IMG/VR virus record: IMGVR_UViG_3300020020_000088
Coordinates: 1-42,378 of that record
Direction: 5' to 3' (one strand)
DNA from: a virus
DNA: 42,378 nt
Positions 9,298 to 18,202 of the stretch are shown here, in pieces. Within the stretch, counting starts at the first letter, position 1, and the number at the start of each line of letters is the position of its first letter. The notes beneath the pieces are model-generated. The model saw nothing but the letters and a program-made list of their open reading frames with translations, did not search any database and had not been told where the DNA came from. Made by a program: the position numbers and the translations under genes.

Positions 9298-10274
9298 CAG
9301 CCGAACCCTCCCGTCGCTATCTTCTTAGCAGCAGCATCTTCCATGTTGCTGTAACCAGTTAGTAGGTTGGCCCAAGGAGACTTGACACGAGATCGAGTGA
9401 AAGCGTCGTACGCTCCCGTTTGTCCTCGTGCAGCATTAGCAATAGTCTGTCCTGCTTGTGAGCCTCCACCCATCGCTAGGTCGAGCTTGTTCATGTCGAA
9501 GTCCATCTGCTTGCCAAGGTTCTCTCTACCTAGCTGTTCGTAAGCAGACGGTGCAAACTGTGCGTCATAGAAGTTGCGAGCTTCGTCACCGAACATACCA
9601 TACGTACCGTAATTCTGTTCAGTGCGTCCGCGGTTTATCCCTTCCGCAAACTCAAGACCTTCGAGGCCAGGCGTACCCACACTTGCTTGTGCACGAACGC
9701 GATCACGTGCAAGAGCGCCAAGAGCATCACCAACTGCGCTACTACCAGTGCGGAGTTGCATCGTCCTAGCAGCTCTTTCAGCATCGTCGTATCCCGCATT
9801 GAGTTGTCCCGTCCTACTGGCTAACAGTTGTCCCGCAACCGCGTTAGGGTCAACCATCCCTATACCGCGACGGGCAGCATCAATGTCGGTTAAAGCTCGA
9901 TCTGCTCTTCCACTACTACGTTGCCTCATTCGTTCAAAGTCTAGTAGACCTTGACGCCGTAAGGCTTGGTCCTGCGTGTTGCGCGCAAGCTCTTCAGCAT
10001 ACGAAGCACCTTGGATGCCTTGCTGCTCCGCTCCTAGTGCGTACTCGTACTTACCAGTAGCAGGATTGAAGCGAGTGAAGCCGCCGCTAGGATCGTAGAT
10101 GTCAGACGAAGTAGCAGCAGCCTGTTTAGCCAACTGTTGAATGTAGTCAGCTATCCCGGTCTGCTTCTCTGTAAGCTTCTTCTGTGACTCGTATTCTTTC
10201 TTGGCGTACTTGTTAGCTTTCTTGTCACCCTTGAAGCCAGCATACAAAGCGCCGAGGTCAGCGAGTAGTGCCAT
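9297..10274 (-). CDS. Probable internal virion protein
   Basis: 325 residues. The N-terminus has a short hydrophobic Ala/Leu/Gly segment followed by a Lys-rich helix (KANKYAKKEYESQKK, residues 19-33). Much of the rest is Arg/Ala/Gly/Gln rich with long predicted helices (LRRQGLLDFERMRQRSSGRADRALTD), typical of podovirus core or ejection proteins. It starts in a one-base overlap with the stop of the previous gene and ends at the start of the transglycosylase gene. Function is inferred from position between tail and ejection proteins; no specific domain is recognised. Confidence 0.65.
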   Translation of the reverse strand: MALLADLGALYAGFKGDKKANKYAKKEYESQKKLTEKQTGIADYIQQLAKQAAATSSDIYDPSGGFTRFNPATGKYEYALGAEQQGIQGASYAEELARNTQDQALRRQGLLDFERMRQRSSGRADRALTDIDAARRGIGMVDPNAVAGQLLASRTGQLNAGYDDAERAARTMQLRTGSSAVGDALGALARDRVRAQASVGTPGLEGLEFAEGINRGRTEQNYGTYGMFGDEARNFYDAQFAPSAYEQLGRENLGKQMDFDMNKLDLAMGGGSQAGQTIANAARGQTGAYDAFTRSRVKSPWANLLTGYSNMEDAAAKKIATGGFG

Positions 10275-11194
10275 TAGAACGCTCCTTGAGAGCCAAGCCC
10301 TCTATTCATTGTGTTAAGACGCTTCCTCTCACCTAATGCAGTAGCTACATCAGTATCACGTAGATTGAGTGCTCCCTGTGCAGTACCAACGGAACCGCCG
10401 ATCTTGCCAAAGTCGAAGAAGTTCTTACCACCTAATGTACCACGAAGAGCACCTTCTGCTCCTGTGGTAGTGCGACCTAAGTAGTCGGTTCTGTTCCCGA
10501 TATAGGGATCGAGCGAGAAGGTGGGATCACCTGGAGTGTACGACTGATAAGCATCCCAAGCATTAGTGTCGATGTCGTTAAGATCACCGCGCCACTTATC
10601 TATAAGGCCACCACCAAGAGCACCAAGCTCTGATCGTGCAGTTCCAGCAGCAGTGTTGATCGCTTGCTGTCCTGCGTTGTATCCGACATCATTGTAGATG
10701 CCTCTGGCCTTACCGCGATCTAGCTGTTGCTGTGCAGCAGTCTTTTGTTCACCGAGGATGGAGTTGATCGCATCGTCAAGCATAGTGCTAGGCAGTGCTG
10801 CTCTATCAGCACCAACACCAAACTTACTCTCAAACTCCTTCATAAACTCGTTCTGCTTCTGAGCGTTCTGCGCCTTCACAACATTTGTTGCGATGTCGTC
10901 ACCGAACACTGAGTAAGGGTCTTTGTTGAGTGCAGCAACTTCCGCAGCCCTGTCGTACTCCTTGTTGATCGCGTCCATGTATAACGCAGGATCAAGTCCC
11001 TGAGCACGTAAGTTAAGCTCTGCGCGTTGCATCGCTGCTTTGCGCGCCATTGCCATCTTAGCAGGATCAATGACCTCCGGTGGAGGAACAAGAGGCGTTT
11101 CCGGCGCTATAGCCGCAGGTGCAGGAGGCGGTTGCAAAGCTTGCCTAGCAAGTCTGCTTTCTTCCGCGTTCCTAAGAACATCAGCGAAGTTCAT
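10274..11194 (-). CDS. Probable internal virion protein
   Basis: 306 residues. It opens with a helix, then a Pro/Ala-rich linker ([13 protein letters not shown], residues 22-34) and an Ala-rich helical stretch. The C-terminal half is Gly/Thr/Asp rich with [20 protein letters not shown]-type repeats. No domain recognised. The start overlaps the stop of the 47-residue gene (ATGA). Placed among ejection proteins, it probably belongs to the virion core. A stray copy of the dispersed palindrome occurs inside it at 10879. Confidence 0.6.
   Translation of the reverse strand: MNFADVLRNAEESRLARQALQPPPAPAAIAPETPLVPPPEVIDPAKMAMARKAAMQRAELNLRAQGLDPALYMDAINKEYDRAAEVAALNKDPYSVFGDDIATNVVKAQNAQKQNEFMKEFESKFGVGADRAALPSTMLDDAINSILGEQKTAAQQQLDRGKARGIYNDVGYNAGQQAINTAAGTARSELGALGGGLIDKWRGDLNDIDTNAWDAYQSYTPGDPTFSLDPYIGNRTDYLGRTTTGAEGALRGTLGGKNFFDFGKIGGSVGTAQGALNLRDTDVATALGERKRLNTMNRGLGSQGAF
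10879..10890. repeat. Dispersed palindrome CAACA-TT-TGTTG in the late operon
   Basis: Exact copy inside a leftward virion gene; one of only three in the late operon. Confidence 0.7.
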
Positions 11195-11334
11195 CGCCCC
11201 TTTCCTTTCTTCTTCGCTTTGCCAGCCTTACGCAAAGCAATAGCGATAGCTACATTAGTGGGTCGGCCAGTTTTCTTAAGCTCTCTGATGTTGGAGCTAA
11301 TAGTCTCTTGGCTCTTGCCTTTCTTGAGTGGCAT
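11191..11334 (-). CDS. 47-residue basic protein, conserved small phage protein type
   Basis: Short gene filling the gap between the second fibre and the 306-residue protein. It starts with [20 protein letters not shown] and ends in a Lys-rich tail ([11 protein letters not shown]). The ATG overlaps the fibre stop (TGATG) and its TGA overlaps the ATG of the next gene (ATGA), strong evidence that it is translated. Proteins of this shape, an MP-x-KKGKSQ-x-TISSNI opening plus an [11 protein letters not shown] helix, recur in many phages, but I know of no established function. It may bind nucleic acid or a virion partner through its charge. Confidence 0.85.
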   Translation of the reverse strand: MPLKKGKSQETISSNIRELKKTGRPTNVAIAIALRKAGKAKKKGKGR

Positions 11335-12809
11335 CACAGTAGTCCTATTGCGATCCAAGTGAACTGCCCACTGCTACCACCGTTGTTGTAGCTTATGCTT
11401 GTAGCAGTAGGTGCGCTGTGATTGTGTACGTCAGCCTCGTCTGTAAGGACAGCGTTACCGCCGTTGACCATTGCAAATGGTGGCATTGAGTAAGGAGTTG
11501 GGAAAGCTACAACACCGATAGCACCACTAGCAGCGGTTGAGATACCTGCTTGGATCATCAGTGTTCTGCCACCATCCAGTGCGAACCTTATATCGAGCGT
11601 GTTAGCACCAAAGTTAGCTGATACCAACCCAATAGCACCAAGTAGTGCTCGTCCACCAGCAGCATCAGCAGCCGTTAGTAGTGACCTACCGAAAGCAGTG
11701 GTTACTAAGCCTGAGATAGCTTGTAGATGAGCACTGAAGCCTTGAATATCGACGCCAATCTCTAGACCTAAGTTGTCCCTAGCACCAGCAGCATTGTCCG
11801 CGCCTGTGCCACCACCTGCGATCGCCAAGTCAGTACCAGCATTGTCCCAATCAGCACCATCAACTTTGTCTTGTGTTGCGAGTGCTCCTAGTCCTAGATT
11901 GGTCCTTGCATCAGGAGCAGTAGAGGCTCCAGTACCTCCGTTAGCTAGTGCGAGTACGCCAGTAGCGTCACTGACATCTACTGTGCCGGTGATCGTACCT
12001 CCAGCTATCTCCAACCCGTTGTAAGCAGTTACCTTGCCACTGATAAGGTCGATGCTAAGGCCATTGGCAGTACCGCTAGAGCCTAGCCGCATGACATTAG
12101 CAGCTTCTTCAGTGATTACGAAGTCATTAGCGCCAGCAACATCCATTCTGATGCCACCCCCGCCTAAGCTAAGGCCAGTGGGGTTCAGTGACATTACGGG
12201 AAGGGAGTCCCTACCAAAGACGAGTTCATCAGTGGAGTGGTTGTACTGTATAAAGCCAGCATTAGAACTCTGAGGATCACCGAATGCTATTGTGCCACTC
12301 TTGGTGTTAGGAGTGAGTATGTTAATCCCTGTGTTCTCGTCCGATGAGATCACTAACTCATTGTAGTCGATCCCTGGAACAGCACCACTTGGTCCTGCAA
12401 TGATGTTGATCTGTGAGAACTTCTTCAGTGGCGCTACAGTGTTGAAGCTTAGGCCATTGTAGATCGCTTTGACAGGCTCACCAACTAGGAAGTCGCCAGA
12501 TGATACAGGCTGTCCCAGAATTAGCATTGGGATAGCAGCTTGACCATCGACAGATATAGTTGTTGGGCCTGTTGGTGAAGCAATAGGAATGAACACTACT
12601 GTTAAGCCGTTAACAAGCGGCCGATCAGGTGTGTAGTCCAGTGTAATAGCGTTCGCAGTGCCACCTACTACTGGCAAAGCTACATCACCGAACGATGCTT
12701 GGAACATGGAGTCCAGCAGCAACCAGTTGTACCACTCGTCGTCATGCCAGTTGTCAGAGTTGAAGTCGATCAACTTAAAGCCGCTGTACGTGTAGTTGTA
12801 GATGCTCAT
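11334..12809 (-). CDS. Tail fibre / receptor-binding type protein
   Basis: 491 residues. The N-terminal 150 residues resemble a virion-attachment region. The middle has Gly/Thr/Ala-rich beta-type repeats, with two copies of an x-GGTGA-x(4)-AR-x-NLGL motif (near residues 285-310 and 325-345) typical of phage tail fibres. The C-terminus is rich in small residues and has a His-containing stretch ([12 protein letters not shown]) near the end. It follows the gp12-like tail gene with a four-base overlap (ATGA) and is coupled to the 47-residue gene after it. Probable role is host recognition alongside the larger 925-residue fibre. Confidence 0.75.
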   Translation of the reverse strand: MSIYNYTYSGFKLIDFNSDNWHDDEWYNWLLLDSMFQASFGDVALPVVGGTANAITLDYTPDRPLVNGLTVVFIPIASPTGPTTISVDGQAAIPMLILGQPVSSGDFLVGEPVKAIYNGLSFNTVAPLKKFSQINIIAGPSGAVPGIDYNELVISSDENTGINILTPNTKSGTIAFGDPQSSNAGFIQYNHSTDELVFGRDSLPVMSLNPTGLSLGGGGIRMDVAGANDFVITEEAANVMRLGSSGTANGLSIDLISGKVTAYNGLEIAGGTITGTVDVSDATGVLALANGGTGASTAPDARTNLGLGALATQDKVDGADWDNAGTDLAIAGGGTGADNAAGARDNLGLEIGVDIQGFSAHLQAISGLVTTAFGRSLLTAADAAGGRALLGAIGLVSANFGANTLDIRFALDGGRTLMIQAGISTAASGAIGVVAFPTPYSMPPFAMVNGGNAVLTDEADVHNHSAPTATSISYNNGGSSGQFTWIAIGLL

Positions 12810-14461
12810 CTGTTGATCCCCCCAAGGAGATAGTGCAGGGAGATTGACACAAAGCTTAAGCCCGCGTCACTCAATCCACTGAACCGGAGTTTCGCTATCT
12901 GGAACTTGCACGGCCATACGTAGTGCCACTTACGAGCGGTGTTCCGTCCACCGCCATAAGGTTGTGGTCCTTGTCCAAAGTGTCCTTCTCCCCCACCACT
13001 AAACTCTGTAGTCAGTGCGGGAGCATCCACTCCCTTGTTGGTGTAGAAGTTATCGACATACATCCTTGTGTCGAACTCACTAAGCCCTCTTGTGTCGAAC
13101 GATATATGCTTTGTGGTCTTAGACTTAGTGCGTTGTCCGAAGTCAAGCCACGGCAATTCCCAATCAAACGGGATGGGTTCACCATTATCAGTGTGGATTG
13201 GATCATCGTCGCTCCCTAGTACCCAAATGTCTGCGTTCTTATCTCCAAAGAATACACGCCCGGTAAGGGATCGAACACCACAAGTGAAGTTCCAGTTACC
13301 AAAAAGGGACCAGCACTCCTGCCGCAATGCTGGACGGTAACTGTATACGAATGCTTTTGTCTCTGTAGTGTCTGCAACAGTCTCGGCGTTAGGCACGAAG
13401 AGCATGAACTGGCCAGCTGAACGATTGTAGACGCTAAAGACATGGTTCTCCATCGCCTCGAAGCTAAGTGGCTTGAGTGCAGCCTTTATCTCTGGATCAA
13501 TAAGATAGGATAACCGTTCTGGCTTGAAACTCGTTGACAGTGCAGTACGCTTAATACTAGGCACTCCTTCAAGATCCATAAACAGCCCATCGTCGCCGTA
13601 AGCAATGCCGCTGCGGTGACTAATCGAACCGTAACCGGATACTCCATCCTCAAAGTTGGGAGTGTGATTGCCGTCTGCATCGTACTCTCCCAACTGTCCG
13701 AACAGCAGTCCCTCTGCGAACATCACAATAAGCTTGCCGCGAAAGCCAAGAAGCCCGCGAATAGTAGTAGCCCCAGGCAAGATGCTACCAACGTCAAGAC
13801 GAGTACCATCATTAGGTTCAGGGTCGCCGTACCACGTACCATGTGCATCCTTTGCGCTGATATGTATGCGATCGGGTTCTAGTGGATCACCAGCCATTAC
13901 CAAGTAGCGACTGATAGCTGTCACGTACTTGCAGATGGGTACGTTGAGGTTGGATGTCGTTGCTGCATCCTGTAGATACTCAACTCTGTACTGATTGTCG
14001 ATGTCCAGAGGCTTATCTTGTCCGTTGCAGATGATAAGATGATCGTTGAACTCCGCAAACGATACGAAGTCAATAGGAGAGGACCATCCGGTTGGGCTGT
14101 TAGGCAGTGCCGCTGCAATAGCTTGATCCCAGATCAGTCCTACTGCTCCGTTACCTGTGACTTTGCATATCTCACCATTGCTGAACACTACAATGAGTGC
14201 GGAGTTGAAGTAGTAAGCGTCAACTGCGTACGCATCACCTGATAGCAGCGGTCGGCACTTAGCGAACAAGCGGATACCTTGTCGCACTGCCACTGATCCA
14301 TCGCTGTCTGCTGATACATTGTACGCAATGCGGGCGAACTGATGCCCAAGGTTCATATCATCGTCTAGCACATTCCAACCGCCGTTAAACTCACGCAACG
14401 TAGTGTGTTGCAGGTTCTGGCTGATCCTGAATTGCTTCGGTATGATCTTCTCTAGGCGCAT
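12806..14461 (-). CDS. Tail tube/nozzle protein, T7 gp12-like by position
   Basis: 551 residues, mostly beta-strand by composition with many aromatic residues and short repeats of GN/GD turns, as in the beta-propeller tail nozzle proteins of podoviruses. The opening LREFNGGWNVLDDDMNL and the NVSADSDGSVAVRQGIRLF stretch (residues 48-66) resemble phage tail proteins of this class. It lies directly after the gp11-like adaptor, the same order as T7 genes 11 and 12. It probably closes the short tail tube and carries the fibres. Assignment rests on synteny and overall composition rather than on a diagnostic motif. Confidence 0.7.
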   Translation of the reverse strand: MRLEKIIPKQFRISQNLQHTTLREFNGGWNVLDDDMNLGHQFARIAYNVSADSDGSVAVRQGIRLFAKCRPLLSGDAYAVDAYYFNSALIVVFSNGEICKVTGNGAVGLIWDQAIAAALPNSPTGWSSPIDFVSFAEFNDHLIICNGQDKPLDIDNQYRVEYLQDAATTSNLNVPICKYVTAISRYLVMAGDPLEPDRIHISAKDAHGTWYGDPEPNDGTRLDVGSILPGATTIRGLLGFRGKLIVMFAEGLLFGQLGEYDADGNHTPNFEDGVSGYGSISHRSGIAYGDDGLFMDLEGVPSIKRTALSTSFKPERLSYLIDPEIKAALKPLSFEAMENHVFSVYNRSAGQFMLFVPNAETVADTTETKAFVYSYRPALRQECWSLFGNWNFTCGVRSLTGRVFFGDKNADIWVLGSDDDPIHTDNGEPIPFDWELPWLDFGQRTKSKTTKHISFDTRGLSEFDTRMYVDNFYTNKGVDAPALTTEFSGGGEGHFGQGPQPYGGGRNTARKWHYVWPCKFQIAKLRFSGLSDAGLSFVSISLHYLLGGINR

Positions 14462-14462
14462 C

Positions 14463-15107
14463 TTAATTCCACTGTGATGGGATTTGCTCTGAGCGCGGGT
14501 TCAACAACACTACATTGTCAAACTCCGCTTCTTCAAGAGCTTTCATCCTGCTATCGAACAGTCCTTGCATCTTCGCAGCAGCGCCAGCGTTACTTGCATC
14601 ATCAACTAGGTAGTCCCAGGCGGCAAAGTAACACAGCGCAAGGCTGTCGAATGGCACAATCTCGTTGTTGGTAAACTCTCGAAGAGGTCGTTCGCGCCCA
14701 ACTACTACAATGTTACCCTGCGATCCTAGCGGGTAAACAGTGAAGAGCGTCGCGTCTGCTGTCGGTTCGAGAAATCTTGGCACCGTTCCATCAACCAAGT
14801 CCAGTATGTTGTAGCTGAGGGGCATAACGGTGAGTGGGTGCTGACTATTCGCTCTAAAGACATCACTTACATCTTTCCACTCTTTAATGAGGCTGAACGG
14901 GAGTACAGGTTTCCCCGTAACCCCGTCCAGCATCCTTGCCTCGCGTCGAACGAAAGAGGGCCAAAACTTCGCAGTGAAGCAGTGGTCAAAAGCGTGTTGC
15001 AGCTTTTGCATTATGGCTTCTTGAGCATACACTTGAGTATTGACACCAGCAGCTTGATAAAGCATACGTTCTGTGTCAACAGTCAGTTGCATTAGTGTCT
15101 TGAGCAT
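14463..15107 (-). CDS. Head-tail adaptor / tail tubular protein, T7 gp11-like by position
   Basis: 214 residues. It begins with helices (VDTERMLYQAAGVNTQVYAQ) and continues with mixed strands, including DGTVPRFLEP, LFTVYPLGSQGNIVVVGRERP and a later helix LALCYFAAWDYLVDD, a pattern common to tail tubular A-like adaptors. The product is expected to form a ring under the portal. Stop and the next start are one base apart. It is separated from the upstream virion gene by an 84-base gap with two hairpins, the largest gap inside the late operon. Confidence 0.7.
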   Translation of the reverse strand: MLKTLMQLTVDTERMLYQAAGVNTQVYAQEAIMQKLQHAFDHCFTAKFWPSFVRREARMLDGVTGKPVLPFSLIKEWKDVSDVFRANSQHPLTVMPLSYNILDLVDGTVPRFLEPTADATLFTVYPLGSQGNIVVVGRERPLREFTNNEIVPFDSLALCYFAAWDYLVDDASNAGAAAKMQGLFDSRMKALEEAEFDNVVLLNPRSEQIPSQWN

Positions 15108-15126
15108 AACGACCCCTCAATGTAGC

Positions 15127-15189
15127 GGGAGTGGCATCGACGCAAGGACGAGATACGTTTTTACCACTCCCTACCGTCACGAATGACGG
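15127..15189 (-). other. Tandem hairpins between head genes and tail genes
   Basis: Read leftward, CCGTCA-TTCG-TGACGG (15174-15189, six base pairs, four-base loop) is followed by GGGAGTGG (15164-15171) and its exact complement at 15127-15134. No T-run follows either, so a complete intrinsic terminator is not supported. An RNA-processing or partial-attenuation role between head and tail genes is possible. Confidence 0.5.
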
Positions 15190-15191
15190 GT

Positions 15192-15824
15192 TTAGGCCGC
15201 TTGGATACCGTGCAAGCCCCCGTTGCCATTGGCATTAAGGATGTTGTACGGCTGGAACTTAGCCATAATCCGATTGCTGCCATTGAGAGGCGTTGTCGGG
15301 GCATAAGTACCACGCGGATCACCAGTCGTTGAGGTCTGCGGGTCAACAAGTGAGCCTGGAACCAAAGCTCCCGGCGCTGCTTCGACACCGTTACCAATTT
15401 CTTCCATCACCGCAGCCATGCGATAAGGAAGTCCAAGCAACGGTCCCCAACCAACACTCACTGCACCCGTAAATGGATCAATACCATCAATCCACTTAAA
15501 GGCTTTCTTGCCAGCAGCACCAGCACCGATTGTCTCGCTCACACCTTGACCGAGATAATCCTTTCCGCGCACAGTGATGCCACCACCAGCACCGTTCGTG
15601 ACATTACGCCCGTACGGTGCATCAGCAGTGTCATTACCGAACACAGTCAGTGGAGTACCAGCTACGCCAGCAACCGCATTAAGGATGTTCGTCGCCACGG
15701 CAGCGACAGGGGTTAAGAAATCCACAACAAATGCAGCACCGTGGATCACATCGGCTGCATATCCCATCGCAGGGACGTAGGCACTGTACCTACGGTTGCG
15801 AAACGATGCTACTCTCTGTACCAT
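15192..15824 (-). CDS. Virion-associated protein, function unknown
   Basis: 210 residues. The start has a good GAGGAG ribosome binding site. The N-terminus is Arg-rich (RVASFRNRRYSAY) followed by an Ala/Val-rich segment (AVATNILNAVAGVAG, residues 42-56), then Gly/Thr/Pro-rich loops. Lying between capsid and tail adaptor genes it may be a capsid decoration, head-completion or minor head protein; I do not recognise a family. It directly abuts the 124-residue gene upstream. Confidence 0.6.
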   Translation of the reverse strand: MVQRVASFRNRRYSAYVPAMGYAADVIHGAAFVVDFLTPVAAVATNILNAVAGVAGTPLTVFGNDTADAPYGRNVTNGAGGGITVRGKDYLGQGVSETIGAGAAGKKAFKWIDGIDPFTGAVSVGWGPLLGLPYRMAAVMEEIGNGVEAAPGALVPGSLVDPQTSTTGDPRGTYAPTTPLNGSNRIMAKFQPYNILNANGNGGLHGIQAA

Positions 15825-16199
15825 TTATTCGCTCCTCACTTTAGTTCTCGCCGGACGGTGAACCTCTTCTTCATCTACTTCATCCAGTATGTTGATGTTT
15901 GTAGCATCACCTTGTGGATTGTTAGCGAAGTCGTAAGGATCACCGCCAATGTCGATCACATCGCCAGTTTCCATATCAACCATTCGCGGCTTAAGATGGT
16001 ATCCCATTTCCTTAAGTGCAGCGAATGACGTTACACGAATGCTGTGGCCCTGCGGAAAGTAGATCATGTAGCAGTCACGCTCTTCGGTGACTGTTTCCTG
16101 TTGGAGTGACTTCTCTTCAGGGTCCATCCAACACTTTTGATAAGTGACCATTTCTTTCCGCGGGCCTTTAACAGCGTATCGGGCGCGTATTCTTGCCAT
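15825..16199 (-). CDS. Small head-region protein, function unknown
   Basis: 124 residues from the ATG at 16199. I chose this start over the longer frame reaching 16283 because GGAAGGA lies at the right distance before it and because the longer version would overlap the capsid gene by 64 bases. The N-terminus is basic (ARIRARYAVKGPRK) and the C-terminus acidic (ILDEVDEEEVHRP). No domain recognised. Its place directly after the major capsid gene fits a head-completion or cement protein. Confidence 0.65.
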   Translation of the reverse strand: MARIRARYAVKGPRKEMVTYQKCWMDPEEKSLQQETVTEERDCYMIYFPQGHSIRVTSFAALKEMGYHLKPRMVDMETGDVIDIGGDPYDFANNPQGDATNINILDEVDEEEVHRPARTKVRSE

Positions 16200-16219
16200 T
16201 GTTCGTCCTTCCAATAGCG

Positions 16220-17170
16220 TTAAGCGTTGTTGAGCACACCGTGCGTACGATATGCTTTCCATAGAGTGAACTGGCCCTGCCAAACGACTCTCGAACCATG
16301 AGCGTCAGTATCCCAAGGCGCAGAGAGGGACTTCACCTTCATGTTAACGTGCTTAAGGATTGTGGTCCTCAAGTACTTACTGTTGATGAAGTAAGCCTTA
16401 TTCACCGGGCAATCCTCATCGTAGAGAATTGGAATGCCTTGGTGACTAATGCCAGTAAAGCCGAGATCCATCATGCGCTTACCATTGCTGGTTTCGCTCA
16501 AGTTGAACACAACCTTCTCCCGAACCGCAGCGCGATACAGGCGATAGATGTTGCGACCAACAAGGATGAGATCAGGCTTGTCACTCTTCAGCGTAAGATC
16601 GAGCAGAATGTCGTCAAACGCTTCCTCAATGTTAGAAGCATTCAGCGCACCAGCGAACTGATACGATGAAGTCCTCCACTGAGGTTCGGTAGCACGATTG
16701 ATACCACCGAGCACTCCGGTTGTGGGATCATCAGGAATTAGTGACGCCAATCCAAGTGGATCAGTGCCGCCGCCCGCCGCGTACAAGTACTCGGAGAACT
16801 TTTCCTTGATGCTCTCTTCCAGAACGTCCATCTTCGCTTTCATAAGCTTAAAGATAGCCGCCTCACCACGGTTCTCATCTTCTTCCTGATCGGAAATGAT
16901 GACGGTGCCAGCCACACGTGACCAGTAATACCGTGCCGTAGTGAACTCGTTGGTCTGTGCCACAGGTAGCTGATCGTAGTATTCGTACGACGCTACGTTG
17001 GGGTTGCGACCAGTAGTGAGAGGATTGGTGATGTCGTAACCACCATCCTCGTAATCGACGCGATCGTTGGCGAAAGCCCATGCCATTAGCGCATTGCTGC
17101 GTACTGACGCCATGATTAGCTTCCGCCTCGACTTTGTGAGCGTCGAGTTTAGTACGGTTGCTAGTGCCAC
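16220..17170 (-). CDS. Major capsid protein
   Basis: 316 residues starting at GTG 17170, which has AGGAG six bases upstream; no equally good ATG exists (the next Met is residue 20). The order portal, scaffold, capsid is the usual one for podoviruses. Sequence features match HK97-type phage coat proteins seen in many podoviruses: an N-terminal helix, the segment SRVAGTVIISDQEEDENRG (a long helix follows), an EKFSEYLYAAGGGTDPLGLASLIPDD stretch split by Gly-rich turns, and a C-terminal KVKSLSAPWDTDAHGSRVV region. It forms the icosahedral shell. Confidence comes from both context and sequence character. Confidence 0.88.
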   Translation of the reverse strand: MALATVLNSTLTKSRRKLIMASVRSNALMAWAFANDRVDYEDGGYDITNPLTTGRNPNVASYEYYDQLPVAQTNEFTTARYYWSRVAGTVIISDQEEDENRGEAAIFKLMKAKMDVLEESIKEKFSEYLYAAGGGTDPLGLASLIPDDPTTGVLGGINRATEPQWRTSSYQFAGALNASNIEEAFDDILLDLTLKSDKPDLILVGRNIYRLYRAAVREKVVFNLSETSNGKRMMDLGFTGISHQGIPILYDEDCPVNKAYFINSKYLRTTILKHVNMKVKSLSAPWDTDAHGSRVVWQGQFTLWKAYRTHGVLNNA

Positions 17171-17179
17171 TTCAGTCTC

Positions 17180-18184
17180 CTAGATGTTAAGTCCACTTTC
17201 GCGCATTGCTTGCTTAACAATGTCTCCAGTGTCCATATCGTCGGATGCAAGAGCGGTAACGTCAGCAGAATTGATTGGTGCATTCGCCGCGTTGTTCCCT
17301 GCGGGTAAGGGTGCTCTATTCTGTGGAGGTTGACCGTTTGCATTTGCTGGATCAGCACCTAGACCTAGATTTTGTTCCAGGCTAAGGGACCAGTCATAAC
17401 CCTTCTCTGAGAAGGCGTCTCTGACTTGGTAATACGCGTCCTCAATGTCGAGGCCGGGGTGATCTCGCAAGACAGTTGCAAGTAGCTTATCATGCGGTCG
17501 GGCGTCGGGGTGTCTACCAAAGAAAGCATTTGCTTCGTTAGCAGCTTCGTCTAGTATTTCCTCGTCGCTTTGGTACTCAGTGTCGTCACGTTGCGGTAAG
17601 CGTTCGTCAATCATGCGCTGTATTGCAGCCATGTCAACACCGCTTCCGATGTCGTCTATACTATAGCCTTGAGCGGCGGCTTCCGCAAGCAATTTCTTCA
17701 AGGTTCCTTGGGGGTCTCTTTGAAGATCGGTAATGATACGCGCTCCCAACGCAAGCTGATCGGGTGCAATACCATGTATTGACTGCACAGACTGCTGAAC
17801 AGTAGCTAATTGGTTCTGCACCTGCTGTAGTTGGTTGCGTACATTAGAAAGCTCTTGTTCCCTTGTGTGTAGCTGCGCTCGTGCGATCTCACGCTGTTCA
17901 TAGAACCTACGCTCGGGGCCACCTTTAACAACAGTACCGTCACTAAGCTTTAAGTCCTTGGGACTAGGAGCACTTGGTTCTTGCGGCGCTCCTTCTTGCT
18001 TAGGCTTCTGTTGTGGCTTACCGTCGCCATCACCGCTTGGGCGATCTTCAGGCTGCTGCTCCTTACGCTCTTCCGGTTGTTGCTCTGTCGGCGGAGTTTC
18101 AGGCTTCCCATCTTGTGCCTCGATTGCGATGTCGATGTTACGCTCAATGTTGTCAGTGATGTTTTCGTCCGATAGTCCTGGCAT
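17180..18184 (-). CDS. Scaffolding protein
   Basis: 334 residues with scaffold hallmarks: an acidic, Pro/Gln/Glu-rich disordered N-terminus (residues 25-75), a Gln-rich coiled coil (near residues 100-135, LSNVRNQLQQVQNQLATVQQ), an acidic middle and a flexible Ala/Asn-rich tail ending in a short helix (DIVKQAMRESGLNI). Scaffolds guide shell assembly and usually bind coat through a C-terminal helix. It sits between portal and major capsid genes, the canonical position. Low sequence conservation means that the call rests on order and composition. Confidence 0.82.
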   Translation of the reverse strand: MPGLSDENITDNIERNIDIAIEAQDGKPETPPTEQQPEERKEQQPEDRPSGDGDGKPQQKPKQEGAPQEPSAPSPKDLKLSDGTVVKGGPERRFYEQREIARAQLHTREQELSNVRNQLQQVQNQLATVQQSVQSIHGIAPDQLALGARIITDLQRDPQGTLKKLLAEAAAQGYSIDDIGSGVDMAAIQRMIDERLPQRDDTEYQSDEEILDEAANEANAFFGRHPDARPHDKLLATVLRDHPGLDIEDAYYQVRDAFSEKGYDWSLSLEQNLGLGADPANANGQPPQNRAPLPAGNNAANAPINSADVTALASDDMDTGDIVKQAMRESGLNI

Positions 18185-18202
18185 TGTATTCGTCCTTCTC
18201 TC

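Noticed and set aside
16200-16283. Longer N-terminus for the 124-residue head protein
   Set aside because: Would overlap the capsid gene by 64 bases; GGAAGGA marks 16199 as the start.
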